Translations under genes and position numbers: made by a program
In this document: in pieces, positions 43,966 to 53,320 of the stretch
Position numbering within the stretch: position 1 is the first letter of the stretch
Layout: each line of letters opens with the position of its first letter
DNA from: CAYZJV01 sp964482325
Lineage (GTDB): Bacteria > Spirochaetota > Spirochaetia > Sphaerochaetales > Sphaerochaetaceae
Length of the DNA: 64,000 bases
NCBI GenBank assembly: GCA_964482325.1
Contig: CAYZXD010000006.1
Coordinates: 26,112-90,111, forward strand
Reading direction: 5' to 3'
Notes under the pieces: generated by a model
What the model was told of the DNA's origin: nothing
The model's input: the letters and a program-made list of their open reading frames with translations, nothing else
The model's database searches: none

Positions 43966-43993
43966 TACTATCCGATTTCCCTCTGGCATACAA
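43965..43993 (-). promoter_or_regulatory. murB promoter, leaderless
   Basis: Minus strand TTGTAT, 17 bases, TAGTAT, six bases (ACCCAC), then GTG. The predicted +1 is the G of the start codon. Confidence 0.6.
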
Positions 43994-44028
43994 TGCCGTA
44001 TCGGGCGTTGCCTGCAGGAGGAGCATAC

Positions 44029-45435
44029 ATGACCATTTCACTGCACAATACCCTCTCACGAACTGTTGAACCATTTGAGCCGATTGATGCGAAACACGTG
44101 CGAATGTACTGTTGTGGACCAACGGTTTATAACTATGCACATATCGGAAATTTACGGACATACGTCTTTGAAGATATTCTCCGTCGCACATTGGAATTTG
44201 CCGGCTATTCGGTCCAACATGTGATGAACGTCACTGATGTCGGCCATCTTACTGATGATGGAGATGCCGGTGAAGATAAAATGGTTAAAAGTTCACAGGA
44301 GAAGGGCTTAGATGTTTATGAAATAGCCCGCCTCTATACTGATGCCTTTTTTGCCGATACCGATGCGCTTCACATTCTCCGGCCCCATGTAGCCTGCCGG
44401 GCAACCCAGCATATTCAGGATATGATTGATCTCATCAAGCGTCTTGAGGACAAGGGACATACTTACATTGCTGGTGGCAATGTTTATTTCAGTATTGATA
44501 CATTCAGCCGATATGGCGAGCTGGCGAGATTGAATTTGGAGAGTCTCCAATCAGGTGCTCGTATAGATGTTGATGAAAATAAACGAAACCCAAAGGATTT
44601 TGTCCTCTGGTTCACCCGTTCAAAGTTTGAAAATCAGGTGATGCTTTGGGATTCTCCCTGGGGAAAAGGGTACCCCGGGTGGCATATCGAATGTTCTGCA
44701 ATGAGTATGAAGTACCTAGGCGAATCGTTCGATATCCACTGTGGAGGGATCGATCATATTCCGGTGCATCATACCAACGAGATTGCACAAAGTGAAGCTG
44801 CTACGGGTAAGCGGTGGGTGAAGTATTGGATTCACGGTGAATTTCTGATTAACGAAACCGGTAAGATGTCCAAATCGAAGGGAGAGTTTCTTACCCTCAG
44901 CGTGCTCAAAGAGCATGGATATGATCCCATGGATTACCGCTACTTCTGTCTTGGTGGCCATTATCGCAGTCAGCTGGTTTTTTCGTGGAATTCAATGGAT
45001 GCGGCAAAGAATGCCAGAAGAAATCTGCTGAAACAGATTCGGCAGATAAAACAGGAAGCAAATGAACCTGCCAAGAAGATTTCACCTGAAGCTCAGGAGT
45101 ATCTTGATGCGTTCTCATCGCATCTGGGAAATGATCTGAATGCACCCCGGGGACTTGCCACTCTGTGGGATCTCCTCAAGGATCGAAAAATTGCTGCGGA
45201 TGAGAAACTTACCTGTATTGCCATGATGGATCAGATCTTGGGACTTGCTCTTGATGCGGTTGAAGATGAAGATGTCGAGGTGCCGCCTGAAATTCAGCAG
45301 TTGGTTGATGAACGGGTTGAGGCAAAGCGGCAGAAGAATTATCACCGGGCGGACGAGTTGCGTGCTATAGTGGAGGAAGCCGGTTATCGTCTTACTGACA
45401 CGAGTGACGGAACAGTTGTGACGAAAAATGTGTAA
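44029..45435 (+). CDS. cysS: cysteinyl-tRNA synthetase
   Basis: Charges tRNA-Cys. The 468 residues of this class I enzyme contain MYCCGPTVYNYAHIGNLRTY (zinc Cys and HIGH-like HIGN, about 26-45), GWHIECSAMS with the second zinc Cys, HHTNEIAQSEAATG, and GKMSKSKGEFLTL (KMSKS). ATG at 44029 with AGGAGGA 5 bases ahead; longer readings run into the divergent promoter region. A TATACT at 43964-43969 may be its -10, without a clear -35. The sigma factor gene follows 28 bases downstream. Confidence 0.96.
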   Translation: MTISLHNTLSRTVEPFEPIDAKHVRMYCCGPTVYNYAHIGNLRTYVFEDILRRTLEFAGYSVQHVMNVTDVGHLTDDGDAGEDKMVKSSQEKGLDVYEIARLYTDAFFADTDALHILRPHVACRATQHIQDMIDLIKRLEDKGHTYIAGGNVYFSIDTFSRYGELARLNLESLQSGARIDVDENKRNPKDFVLWFTRSKFENQVMLWDSPWGKGYPGWHIECSAMSMKYLGESFDIHCGGIDHIPVHHTNEIAQSEAATGKRWVKYWIHGEFLINETGKMSKSKGEFLTLSVLKEHGYDPMDYRYFCLGGHYRSQLVFSWNSMDAAKNARRNLLKQIRQIKQEANEPAKKISPEAQEYLDAFSSHLGNDLNAPRGLATLWDLLKDRKIAADEKLTCIAMMDQILGLALDAVEDEDVEVPPEIQQLVDERVEAKRQKNYHRADELRAIVEEAGYRLTDTSDGTVVTKNV

Positions 45436-45463
45436 CCGGAAACACAGATGAGTTGTTAAGCAT

Positions 45464-45991
45464 ATGGAAGTAAAAAGCAGCGAGAATGAATCGTTCAGGC
45501 TGGTGTATGAGGAGGTGTTCCCGGTAGTGATGCGCGTCGCGTATCATGTCACCTACAACATGGATGTCTCTGAAGATATCTGCCAGGAAGCGTTCATCCG
45601 GTTCTACGAAAAGAATATCGAATTCCGTTCTGTGGACGAAGCAAAGTATTGGTTGATTAGAGTTACAAAAAATCTGGCAATCAATGTAGTGAAACGGAAA
45701 TCGAGAGAGCAGGCTATGGTGGATAAAATCAAGAAAACACCGAAAGTGCCTGTGCGGAATGGAGAGGATGAGCTGATCGATTCAGAAACGAGGACGTTGG
45801 TCCGGGAGGCTGTGGAGAAATTGCCTGAAAAGCTGAAAGCGGTATTGGTTCTGAAAGAATATGCAGATTTAAACTACCGACAGATAGCTGGCATTCTTCG
45901 TATTTCCGAAAGCAATGTGAAGGTCAGGGTGCATCGAGCCCGAAAGATCATGGAATCGATGCTTGACCGGGAGGAAATGCATGTGTCTTGA
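45464..45991 (+). CDS. ECF-type RNA polymerase sigma factor
   Basis: A 175-residue sigma factor with only regions 2 and 4. Region 2 is about 15-80 (VMRVAYHVTYNMDVSEDICQEAFIRFYE and KYWLIRVTKNLAIN). Region 4 is about 115-165 (AVEKLPEKLKAVLVLKEYADLNYRQIAGILRISESNVKVRVHRAR), with the usual HTH. It probably controls an envelope or redox stress regulon, inferred from its partner. The SD is weak. The stop overlaps the anti-sigma gene by 11 bases. A GGAAAC at about 45438 resembles an ECF -35, but a matching -10 is not clear. Confidence 0.92.
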   Translation: MEVKSSENESFRLVYEEVFPVVMRVAYHVTYNMDVSEDICQEAFIRFYEKNIEFRSVDEAKYWLIRVTKNLAINVVKRKSREQAMVDKIKKTPKVPVRNGEDELIDSETRTLVREAVEKLPEKLKAVLVLKEYADLNYRQIAGILRISESNVKVRVHRARKIMESMLDREEMHVS

Positions 45992-46523
45992 CGACCAGAT
46001 TCTGAATACCTATTTAGATGGCGAGCTGGCTGAACCGTGGAAAACTCAGGTTGAGGAGCATCTCAACTATTGCAATGCGTGCAAAACACGATTTGAACAG
46101 CTGCGATCACTTCATGCGCTTGTCTCCGGTTCCCGCCTTGATGAACAGGAGATGGCACCGAGAAAAGAGAAAGTGTTTCAATTCATTGAACAGAATTATA
46201 TGGAGAAGAAACACCGTGTAAACTTTTTCCATCGAGACTTTCGAGTGAAGACTCCTACCTTATTGATGACTGCAGCGGCTTTTGTGCTTGTGCTGGTCGG
46301 GGCCTTGGTGATCGGACCCTCACCTGATGTACACCAGGATACAATTATCCCTCGAGTGATTCCCGCAGAAGAGGGATCGATGGTTCAGGTTCGTTCAACA
46401 GAGGGTTATGCCGCATCTCAGGTGCTCGATAGCTTACCCCTTGAAGAGATTCTTAAATACCTTGACTCACGTGGGTATGAGGTTGATCTGCGTATGAAGA
46501 GCATACAGCCGATAGGCGAATAA
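45981..46523 (+). CDS. anti-sigma factor with ZAS-type zinc motif and one membrane helix
   Basis: A 180-residue protein: N-terminal CLDDQILNTYLDGEL and the H-x3-C-x2-C zinc motif (H27, C31, C34), a linker, one membrane helix (about 92-112, LLMTAAAFVLVLVGALVIG) and a 68-residue outer domain. This is the layout of membrane anti-sigma factors that hold an ECF sigma until a signal arrives. ZAS motifs can be redox-sensitive; that is known of relatives, not shown here. ATG at 45981 behind GGAGG, overlapping the sigma gene. A terminator follows. Confidence 0.88.
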   Translation: MCLDDQILNTYLDGELAEPWKTQVEEHLNYCNACKTRFEQLRSLHALVSGSRLDEQEMAPRKEKVFQFIEQNYMEKKHRVNFFHRDFRVKTPTLLMTAAAFVLVLVGALVIGPSPDVHQDTIIPRVIPAEEGSMVQVRSTEGYAASQVLDSLPLEEILKYLDSRGYEVDLRMKSIQPIGE

Positions 46524-46543
46524 CATATCACCAACTCTCAATT

Positions 46544-46572
46544 AAGGCTGTCTTCGGGCAGCCTTCTCTTTG
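46544..46572 (+). terminator. intrinsic terminator after the anti-sigma gene
   Basis: AAGGCTGTC, tetraloop TTCG, GGCAGCCTT (two G-T pairs near the loop), then CTCTTTG. A stable UUCG-capped stem with a moderate U tail. Confidence 0.75.
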
Positions 46573-46582
46573 TATTGGTCAG

Positions 46583-46611
46583 TTGTCACAACCTAGTGAT
46601 TTTGCTAGTAT
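46583..46611 (+). promoter_or_regulatory. valS promoter
   Basis: TTGTCA, 17 bases ending in TGC, TAGTAT. Predicted start near 46618, about 26 bases before the ATG, with GTAGGAGG in the leader. Confidence 0.65.
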
Positions 46612-46643
46612 GAGTGATCGTTACCAGAGCGTAGGAGGACCTC

Positions 46644-49304
46644 ATGAAAGCTGTTGAGTTGGAGAAGGCATATAATCCGAAAGATTTTGAAGATCGAATT
46701 TATGCAGATTGGAAATCACACGGATGTTTTGAGCCGAAAGCTGGAGAGAAACCTGCTTTTACCATTGTGATGCCCCCTCCTAACGTCACCGGAATTCTCC
46801 ATATGGGACATGCTCTGAACAATCTCCTTCAGGATATTCTTGTCCGGTATCACCGGATGTCGGGACGTCCTTCATTGTGGGTCCCGGGGACTGATCATGC
46901 CGGGATTGCAACCCAGCATGTGGTTGAACGAGAACTTGCCGGCAAGGGAATATCGCGACATGAACTGGGAAGAGAGCAGTTTGTCGAAGAGACGTGGAAG
47001 GTGAAAGATCGCCATCACGAGATCATCAAACGACAGCTTGAGAAAATCGGATCTTCCTGTGACTGGTCACGGGAACGGTTTACCATGGACGAGGGACTTT
47101 CCCGCGCAGTCCGTGAAGCTTTTGTCACGCTCTACGAACGGAACCTCATTTATAAAGGTAATTACCTCGTCAATTACTGCAGTCACTGCGGGACTGCTCT
47201 TGCCGATGATGAAGTTGAGTATAAGAACCTTCCGGGGAAACTCTATCAGGTGAAATATCCGCTATCTGATGGATCCGGTTCCATTACGGTGGCTACCACA
47301 CGCCCTGAAACGATGTTTGGAGATGTCGCCGTAGCGGTGAATCCCGAGGATGAACGCTACACTCACCTCGTCGGGACTTCAGTCATACTGCCGCTGGCAG
47401 ATAAACCGATTCCTATCATTGCCGACCATTATGTCGACAAGGAGTTCGGTACCGGTATGGTGAAGATTACCCCCGCCCACGACCCGAATGACTGGGAAGT
47501 AGGGAGACGACACGACCTGGAGACGCCTAATATCTTACATCCGGATGGGACCCTCAACGATCTTGTGCCCGAACCATACCGGAATCTCGATGTCGTTACT
47601 GCACGAAAGCGGGTAGTTGCTGATCTGATCGCCGGTGGCTATCTCGTGGGAGAAGCGGAGCATAACCATGATGTGGGTCACTGCTACCGCTGCTCTACGG
47701 TAATTGAGCCGTATCTCTCCGAACAGTGGTTTGTTTCCATGAAGGGAATGGCTGATAAAGCGTTGCACACCTGGCAGGACGGGAAGCTGAATTTCTATGC
47801 AAAGCGATGGGAAAATACCTATAGCCATTGGCTGGAACATATCCGCGACTGGTGTATCAGCCGTCAGCTCTGGTGGGGACATCGTATTCCTGTCTGGTAT
47901 TGTGATGATTGCGGTCACATGATGGTCAAACGGGAAGATCCTACTGTCTGCAGTGCCTGTAACAGCACCCATCTGACTCAAGAATCAGACGTACTCGATA
48001 CCTGGTTCAGTTCCTGGCTGTGGCCATTCAGTACGCTTGGCTGGCCCGATAAAACCGTAGATCTTGACCGGTTTTTTCCTACATCCACCCTGGTGACCGG
48101 TTATGATATTATTTTCTTCTGGGTTTCCCGCATGATCATGGCTTCGCTGGAATTCCTTGATGAAGTGCCTTTTACTGATATCTACATTACCGGACTCGTG
48201 CGTGATAAGCAGGGGAGAAAGATGTCCAAATCACTGGGTAATGGAATTGACCCCCTCGAAGTTGTCGATATTTACGGTGCAGATGCCATGAAATTCACCC
48301 TCTGTTTCCTTGCTGCACAGGGTCAGGATATGCTCATCGACATGGATTCGTTTAAATTGGGGAGTCGTTTTGCCAATAAAATGTGGAACGCAACCCGTTT
48401 TCTGCTGATGAATCTGGAAGGGAGGAATCTGGTACCGATCGTCCGTGAGGAACTGTCGGTCATGGATCGATGGATGTATCATCAGGTAAACGAGAGCTCT
48501 ATGAAAATTGCTGATGCTCTTGCCCAGTATCGTTTCAATGATGCAGCGCAGATTATCTATGATGTATTCTGGAATGATTTCTGCGACTGGTATGTAGAAG
48601 CTACCAAGCATGCGCTCTCTTGCAAGGATGACAGCGAACGGGATCGACAGGTGAGCGTCATGCTCGATATCCTCTCATTACTCATGCGGATGATGCATCC
48701 TTTTGTCTCCTTCATTACCGAAGAGATTTATAGCAAACTTCCCAATACGTCCGGACGGGTAATTGATGCACCGTACCCGGTGTTTACCGAAGAACACCAG
48801 TTTAGTGAAGAGAAAGCCATGGTTGATTCCATGCAGGAATTTGTGCGGGGAGTGCGTTCGCTCCGCAGTGAACTGCAAATTGCAGCTGAACGAAAATTAT
48901 CGGTGGTTTTCCGCCCCGATGCTCATTTTACGGCAACGCAATTCATGCAGGATCATGTCGATCTGATCGCCACATTTATCGGGGCTTCTCAACTGACAGT
49001 CGATGTCGATAAAGCATCTTCAGTTGCGCAGGCTGTTCCGGTCGCCGGTTCGGGATTTGAAGCTTTTGTGTTTGTGCGTGATGCGATAGACGTTGAAGTG
49101 GAGATCGCACGGATCAAATCTGAAATGGAAAAAACTGAATCACTGCTCCAGGGGACTCTGAAGAAGCTTGGGAATGAACAGTTCATGAACCATGCAAAAG
49201 CTGTAGCCATTGAAAAAGAGCAGCATAAAAAGGCTGAATTCGAAGAGAAACTGGAGAAGGGTGCCAAACACCTGAAGTTGCTCAAGAGCCTCAGTACTGA
49301 ATAA
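46644..49304 (+). CDS. valS: valyl-tRNA synthetase
   Basis: Charges tRNA-Val and edits threonyl errors. The 886 residues show MPPPNVTGILHMGHALN (HIGH motif, about 44-60), the editing insert with VATTRPETMFGDVAVAV (about 217-233), GTDHAGIATQ, KMSKSLGNGIDPLEV (KMSKS, about 529-543), and the C-terminal coiled coil (about 820-886, E/K-rich) that contacts the tRNA. CysX2Cys pairs near 180 and 425 suggest zinc knuckles. Own promoter and AGGAGG SD. Confidence 0.97.
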   Translation: MKAVELEKAYNPKDFEDRIYADWKSHGCFEPKAGEKPAFTIVMPPPNVTGILHMGHALNNLLQDILVRYHRMSGRPSLWVPGTDHAGIATQHVVERELAGKGISRHELGREQFVEETWKVKDRHHEIIKRQLEKIGSSCDWSRERFTMDEGLSRAVREAFVTLYERNLIYKGNYLVNYCSHCGTALADDEVEYKNLPGKLYQVKYPLSDGSGSITVATTRPETMFGDVAVAVNPEDERYTHLVGTSVILPLADKPIPIIADHYVDKEFGTGMVKITPAHDPNDWEVGRRHDLETPNILHPDGTLNDLVPEPYRNLDVVTARKRVVADLIAGGYLVGEAEHNHDVGHCYRCSTVIEPYLSEQWFVSMKGMADKALHTWQDGKLNFYAKRWENTYSHWLEHIRDWCISRQLWWGHRIPVWYCDDCGHMMVKREDPTVCSACNSTHLTQESDVLDTWFSSWLWPFSTLGWPDKTVDLDRFFPTSTLVTGYDIIFFWVSRMIMASLEFLDEVPFTDIYITGLVRDKQGRKMSKSLGNGIDPLEVVDIYGADAMKFTLCFLAAQGQDMLIDMDSFKLGSRFANKMWNATRFLLMNLEGRNLVPIVREELSVMDRWMYHQVNESSMKIADALAQYRFNDAAQIIYDVFWNDFCDWYVEATKHALSCKDDSERDRQVSVMLDILSLLMRMMHPFVSFITEEIYSKLPNTSGRVIDAPYPVFTEEHQFSEEKAMVDSMQEFVRGVRSLRSELQIAAERKLSVVFRPDAHFTATQFMQDHVDLIATFIGASQLTVDVDKASSVAQAVPVAGSGFEAFVFVRDAIDVEVEIARIKSEMEKTESLLQGTLKKLGNEQFMNHAKAVAIEKEQHKKAEFEEKLEKGAKHLKLLKSLSTE

Positions 49305-49329
49305 AAAGAAACGGGCCATATCGGCCCGT
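49305..49329 (-). terminator. terminator between valS and the Hc1-like gene
   Basis: ACGGGCC, 5 bases, GGCCCGT. The tail in the minus direction (TTTCTTTTT) is strong, so it mainly ends the Hc1-like transcript; in the plus direction the U tract is weak but may still serve valS. Confidence 0.8.
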
Positions 49330-49350
49330 CTTACATAATAAAGGAATGAG

Positions 49351-49527
49351 TTACAGCTCGCTCTTCTCTTCCTGGATTTCCTTTCGGCGATCCTTTGCGA
49401 GTTTTGCAATTTCTCCGAGAGCCTTTCTTGCTCTAGCGGCAGATGCTTTGATACCTTTTTCAGTAAATTTCTGGTTCTCTGCAATGTAAGCTTCATATTG
49501 AGCTACAATTTGCTCATGAATAGTCAT
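49351..49527 (-). CDS. histone H1 (Hc1)-like small nucleoid protein
   Basis: A 58-residue highly charged protein, almost all helix. The stretch FTEKGIKASAARARKALGEI followed by AKLAKDRRKEIQEEK resembles the N-terminal helical part of chlamydial Hc1 and the short Hc1-like proteins of other bacteria (pattern K-G-x-K-A-x-x-x-R-x-R-K-A). The basic C-terminal tail of true Hc1 is absent. Probable role: DNA binding or compaction, inferred from resemblance. ATG at 49527 with AGGAGG 7 bases ahead; the TTG two codons upstream is too close to the SD. A strong promoter and a terminator make it monocistronic. Confidence 0.7.
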   Translation of the reverse strand: MTIHEQIVAQYEAYIAENQKFTEKGIKASAARARKALGEIAKLAKDRRKEIQEEKSEL

Positions 49528-49553
49528 TGGCAAGCCTCCTATTGATTCTTGAC

Positions 49554-49584
49554 ATTATACTATCATATCTGTTGTAAATGACAA
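49554..49584 (-). promoter_or_regulatory. promoter of the Hc1-like gene with T-tract upstream region
   Basis: Minus strand TTGTCA, then TATAAT after 19 bases or TAGTAT after 16. Immediately upstream lie T tracts spaced about one helical turn (49587-49620), which may act as an UP element or bent DNA. Confidence 0.55.
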
Positions 49585-49636
49585 GAAAATTTAATAAAAA
49601 AGGGTAAAAAAAGGGTAAAATTTGCATGATTTTGAC

Positions 49637-50881
49637 CTAATTCAATTTTTTCCTTATGATAAACCCCTTATCGATAGGCTTTTCAGTTCTCAGATATACC
49701 GTCTGATGATGGTTTGCATGGGTAAGCGGCTTTCCTTCGGCATCGGTAAGCGTAAATGTTTCATCTGCAATAGCTAACGTATCGGGGCCGATATATTCGA
49801 TCGGTTCATCCTGAGTAATACGATTTTTCAACTTGAGCGCATAGGATCCCGATTCGTGTTTGGTATCGACTGTGCCGATGAGCAGGTAGTCACGAAGATA
49901 ACTGATTTCAGTAGGAGCTGCTATCTCCTCGTCATCAAAGAAGAACCCGGTACTGTACTCACGATGACTTACCCGAAACAATTCATCCCGGTATTCCTGC
50001 CAGTTTTCACTGCCCGGTTTCTGCTCGAGAGCATCAAGTGCTTTTCGGTAGGCACGCGTCACCGTCGCCACGTAGTACAGACTTTTCATTCTTCCTTCAA
50101 TCTTGCACGAATCAACTCCGGCCTCCTGCAGTGCAGCAAGGTGGTCGATCATGCACAGATCTTTGGAAGAGAGAATCGTCGTATATCCATCACCTTCGTA
50201 TACAGGATAATATGCTCCCGGACGACTCTCTTCTTCGAGTGCCAGTTCTCCTGCAGGTAACGAACTCGCCTCTTCGCGCTCAAGTAACCGGTATGTCCAG
50301 CGACAAGTATGAGCGCAGTCTCCCTGATTGGCACTACGCCCTGAAAGGAAGGCACTGAGAAAACACCGTCCGGAGTAGGCCATGCACATCGCTCCATGAA
50401 CAAATGTTTCGATTTCCATCTCGGGTACCGCATCCTTGATACGACGTATATCGCTCAGTGGTGTTTCACGTCCAAGAATGACTCGTGAGAACCCGAGATC
50501 ACGATACATCTGCACAGCACCACTGTTCAGACAATTAGCCTGAGTGCTGAGATGAAGTTTACGTGTATCACCAAAATATTCTCTGAGCAACCGGGCAGCA
50601 CCCATGTCACTGACGATGAACGCATCAAAGGGATACTGCTTCAGTATAGGAAGCCGATCTTTCAGCTTTTCGAGATCACTTTCATGGAGGAAACTGTTCA
50701 CTGCAGCATATAATTTCCTACTTCCCTTGATCTGCCGCAGATCATCCTGCATCTCATCGGTAATGTTCCCGGCCCGGGTACGCAGTGAAAAATCCTGCAT
50801 GCCCACATAGGCGGCATCTGCGCCGTAGGTATAGGCATAGTGCAATTTCTCCAGCGTCCCGGCAGGACTCAGTAACTCCAT
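49637..50881 (-). CDS. peptidase U32 family protein (YegQ/TrhP-like)
   Basis: A 414-residue U32 protein starting MELLSPAGTLEKLHYAYTYGADAAYVG, with the family signature ETFVHGAMCMAYSGRCFLS, then GRSANQGDCAHTCRWTYRL (about 165-200), whose Cys residues are thought to hold a metal or Fe-S cluster. Related E. coli proteins hydroxylate tRNA wobble uridine, and others were described as collagenases; a tRNA-modification role is more likely, by inference. The ATG overlaps the lon stop (TGATG); a GTG one codon upstream is an alternative start. No terminator hairpin is seen behind it. Confidence 0.9.
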   Translation of the reverse strand: MELLSPAGTLEKLHYAYTYGADAAYVGMQDFSLRTRAGNITDEMQDDLRQIKGSRKLYAAVNSFLHESDLEKLKDRLPILKQYPFDAFIVSDMGAARLLREYFGDTRKLHLSTQANCLNSGAVQMYRDLGFSRVILGRETPLSDIRRIKDAVPEMEIETFVHGAMCMAYSGRCFLSAFLSGRSANQGDCAHTCRWTYRLLEREEASSLPAGELALEEESRPGAYYPVYEGDGYTTILSSKDLCMIDHLAALQEAGVDSCKIEGRMKSLYYVATVTRAYRKALDALEQKPGSENWQEYRDELFRVSHREYSTGFFFDDEEIAAPTEISYLRDYLLIGTVDTKHESGSYALKLKNRITQDEPIEYIGPDTLAIADETFTLTDAEGKPLTHANHHQTVYLRTEKPIDKGFIIRKKLN

Positions 50882-53241
50882 CACGATGTTGCTCCATCAT
50901 GGGTAAAGACATGCTGTAATACCTCATCGAATGTTGCCACCGGGTGGAAAGTAATGCCCTGTTTGATTTCATCATCAAGTTCATCGAGATCACGCTGGTT
51001 GAACTTCGGTATGAGTATGGTTGAAATTTTATTCCGTCGTGCAGCAAGCACCTTTTCCTTTAATCCCCCGATGGGCATCACCTTACCGACCAGATCCAAC
51101 TCTCCTGTCATAGCCAGATCCGGCTTAATCACCTGATCAGTTATCAATGAGAACAGGGCTGTAGCCATCGTAATACCCGCTGAGGGTCCATCTTTTGGTG
51201 TCGCTCCTTCGGGTACGTGCAAATGGATCGCATGCGTGTCAAACCACGTCGCTTCAATGTTATGATTTGATGCAATAGACTTCAGGTGGGTGAGGGCAAT
51301 GTTTGCCGACTCCTGCATTACTTCTCCGAGCTTTCCGGTAAGTTTCAGCTCGCCTTTTCCCGGATATGCCACCGCTTCAATGATCAGCGTGTCACCGCCC
51401 ATACTCGTCCACGCTAGTCCGATGGTCATACCGGGCCGATCTGCACGAAGGATCTCATCTTCACGGAAAATCGGCTGACCAAGATACTCGGTCACCTTTC
51501 CCTTATTAACCCGGATCGGAAGTTGCGGGTCTGTTTCCAGGATCTCGCGGGCGATTTTACGATGGATGCGATCGAGTGATTTTTCATAGTTTCTCACTCC
51601 CGCTTCTCGCGCATATGATTCAGCAATTTCCTGCAGGATTGCCGAGGTATAGGAGACCTCTTTTCTTGTAAGTCCATGCTTTTTCAGGCTCTTGGGAACG
51701 AGATACTTTTTACCGATCGCCAATTTTTCCTGTGTGGTGTACCCGGCAATATGAATGACTTCCATACGGTCAAGCAGCGGTCGTGGAATGGTCTCAAGCG
51801 TATTTGCCGTGACAATAAAGAGAATTTCGGAAATATCGAACGGAAGATCGAGGTAATGATCACGGAAGGAGATATTCTGTTCAGGATCAAGCACTTCCAA
51901 AAGTGCCGACGCCGGATCCCCCTGAAATGATATACCCATTTTATCAATCTCATCTATGAGGAAGACTGGATTCTTGGTCTTGACCGTTTTCAGTCCCTGA
52001 ATAACCTTGCCCGGCATCGCTCCAATATAGGTTCTCCGGTGACCTTTGATTTCCGCCTCATCACGCATTCCCCCGACACTGAAGCGATAGTATTCTTTCT
52101 TCAGTGCTCGAGCGATTGAGCGACCAACTGATGTTTTTCCCACACCGGGAGGCCCTACCAGACAGATAATGGATCCTTTGGTATCCTGCTTCTTCTTGCG
52201 GACGGCAAGATACTCGATTATCCGGTCTTTGACATCTTTGAGACCGTAGTGGTCCTTTTCAAGGATTTTTTTTGCCGATTCAAGTGAAAAATCTTCGGGT
52301 TTCGGTTCCTGCCATGGCAAGGCTGCAACCGTTTCGAGGTAATTACGGGTAATTGAGTATTCAGGACTGTTCGGATCAAGAGACTGAAATTTTTCCAGCT
52401 CATTGTTTACCGCTTCGGCTACCTCACCCTCAAGATGTAACGCAGCTATCTGCTTGCTGATTTTATTGAAAATTGCACTGCGCGGGTCACTGGTGAGCCC
52501 CAGTTCCTGCTGAATGTGCTTGAGTTCCTCACGGAGAAAGTATTCCCGTTGATTTTTCTCCAATTTGGCATTCACTCGATTCTGAATCTGTTCCTGCATG
52601 GCTAGTACCTGCTGTTCTTTCTTAATAAACACCAGTACCCGCTCCATGCGACGACGTACATTCAACGTCTCCAATATCCGTTGCTGTTGTCTGCGGTCAA
52701 TATTGATGATGCTGGCAATGAAATCTGCCATTTTTCCTGCCTGATCAATGTTCACCATATTCAGGCGCATCTCTTCAGTGAAAAGGGGATTACCTTTGGA
52801 GAGTTTTTTTGTCTCGGTGATCAGCTGCCGGGTCCATGCTTTCAGTTCGGTGGGATTATCTTCGATATCATCAAGATACTCAGATTCGGCAATGATGAAC
52901 TTTCCGCTTGAGTGGAACTCCTTTGCCTGAAAGCGTTTGAGCGTTGAGATGAAGATATTCATACCCCCATCGGGCAATTTAATGCGCTTGATGATTTTTG
53001 CCATGGTTCCGACACGATAGAGATTCTCTGCATCGTAGTCACCTTTTGTCTCATCCTTTACCAGCAGCAAACCAATATCGCCCCCATGGGCCATAGCCTG
53101 ATTGACGATTTCGATATCATCCCGACTCTCGATCACTAGAGGCGTGAAGAGGCCTGGAAATATAGGATTCCCCACCAGGGGAAGTACGAACAGATTATGG
53201 GGCAGTGTTTGTTCTACGGGCATCAATTCCTGATCTGCCAT
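50881..53241 (-). CDS. lon: ATP-dependent protease Lon
   Basis: Degrades misfolded and regulatory proteins. The 786 residues have the LON substrate-binding domain (about 15-205, LFVLPLVGNPIFPGLFTPLVI), a coiled-coil linker, the AAA+ domain with ICLVGPPGVGKTSVGRSIA (Walker A, about 358-376) and VFLIDEIDKMG (Walker B), and the protease domain with the Ser-Lys dyad in PKDGPSAGITMA and LVGKVMPIGGLKEKVLAA. SD GGAGG. No CIRCE element is complete upstream; only one GAGTGC half is present. Confidence 0.97.
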   Translation of the reverse strand: MADQELMPVEQTLPHNLFVLPLVGNPIFPGLFTPLVIESRDDIEIVNQAMAHGGDIGLLLVKDETKGDYDAENLYRVGTMAKIIKRIKLPDGGMNIFISTLKRFQAKEFHSSGKFIIAESEYLDDIEDNPTELKAWTRQLITETKKLSKGNPLFTEEMRLNMVNIDQAGKMADFIASIINIDRRQQQRILETLNVRRRMERVLVFIKKEQQVLAMQEQIQNRVNAKLEKNQREYFLREELKHIQQELGLTSDPRSAIFNKISKQIAALHLEGEVAEAVNNELEKFQSLDPNSPEYSITRNYLETVAALPWQEPKPEDFSLESAKKILEKDHYGLKDVKDRIIEYLAVRKKKQDTKGSIICLVGPPGVGKTSVGRSIARALKKEYYRFSVGGMRDEAEIKGHRRTYIGAMPGKVIQGLKTVKTKNPVFLIDEIDKMGISFQGDPASALLEVLDPEQNISFRDHYLDLPFDISEILFIVTANTLETIPRPLLDRMEVIHIAGYTTQEKLAIGKKYLVPKSLKKHGLTRKEVSYTSAILQEIAESYAREAGVRNYEKSLDRIHRKIAREILETDPQLPIRVNKGKVTEYLGQPIFREDEILRADRPGMTIGLAWTSMGGDTLIIEAVAYPGKGELKLTGKLGEVMQESANIALTHLKSIASNHNIEATWFDTHAIHLHVPEGATPKDGPSAGITMATALFSLITDQVIKPDLAMTGELDLVGKVMPIGGLKEKVLAARRNKISTILIPKFNQRDLDELDDEIKQGITFHPVATFDEVLQHVFTHDGATS

Positions 53242-53320
53242 GAATTATCCTCCAGTACGATTACTAAGTTCATTATGTGTACGTTCAATGTAATCAAAAA
53301 ATAGGCACTCGTGAAGCGAA

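Noticed and set aside
53242..53320. CIRCE/HrcA element upstream of lon
   Set aside because: Only a single GAGTGC half-site is present, without the inverted partner.
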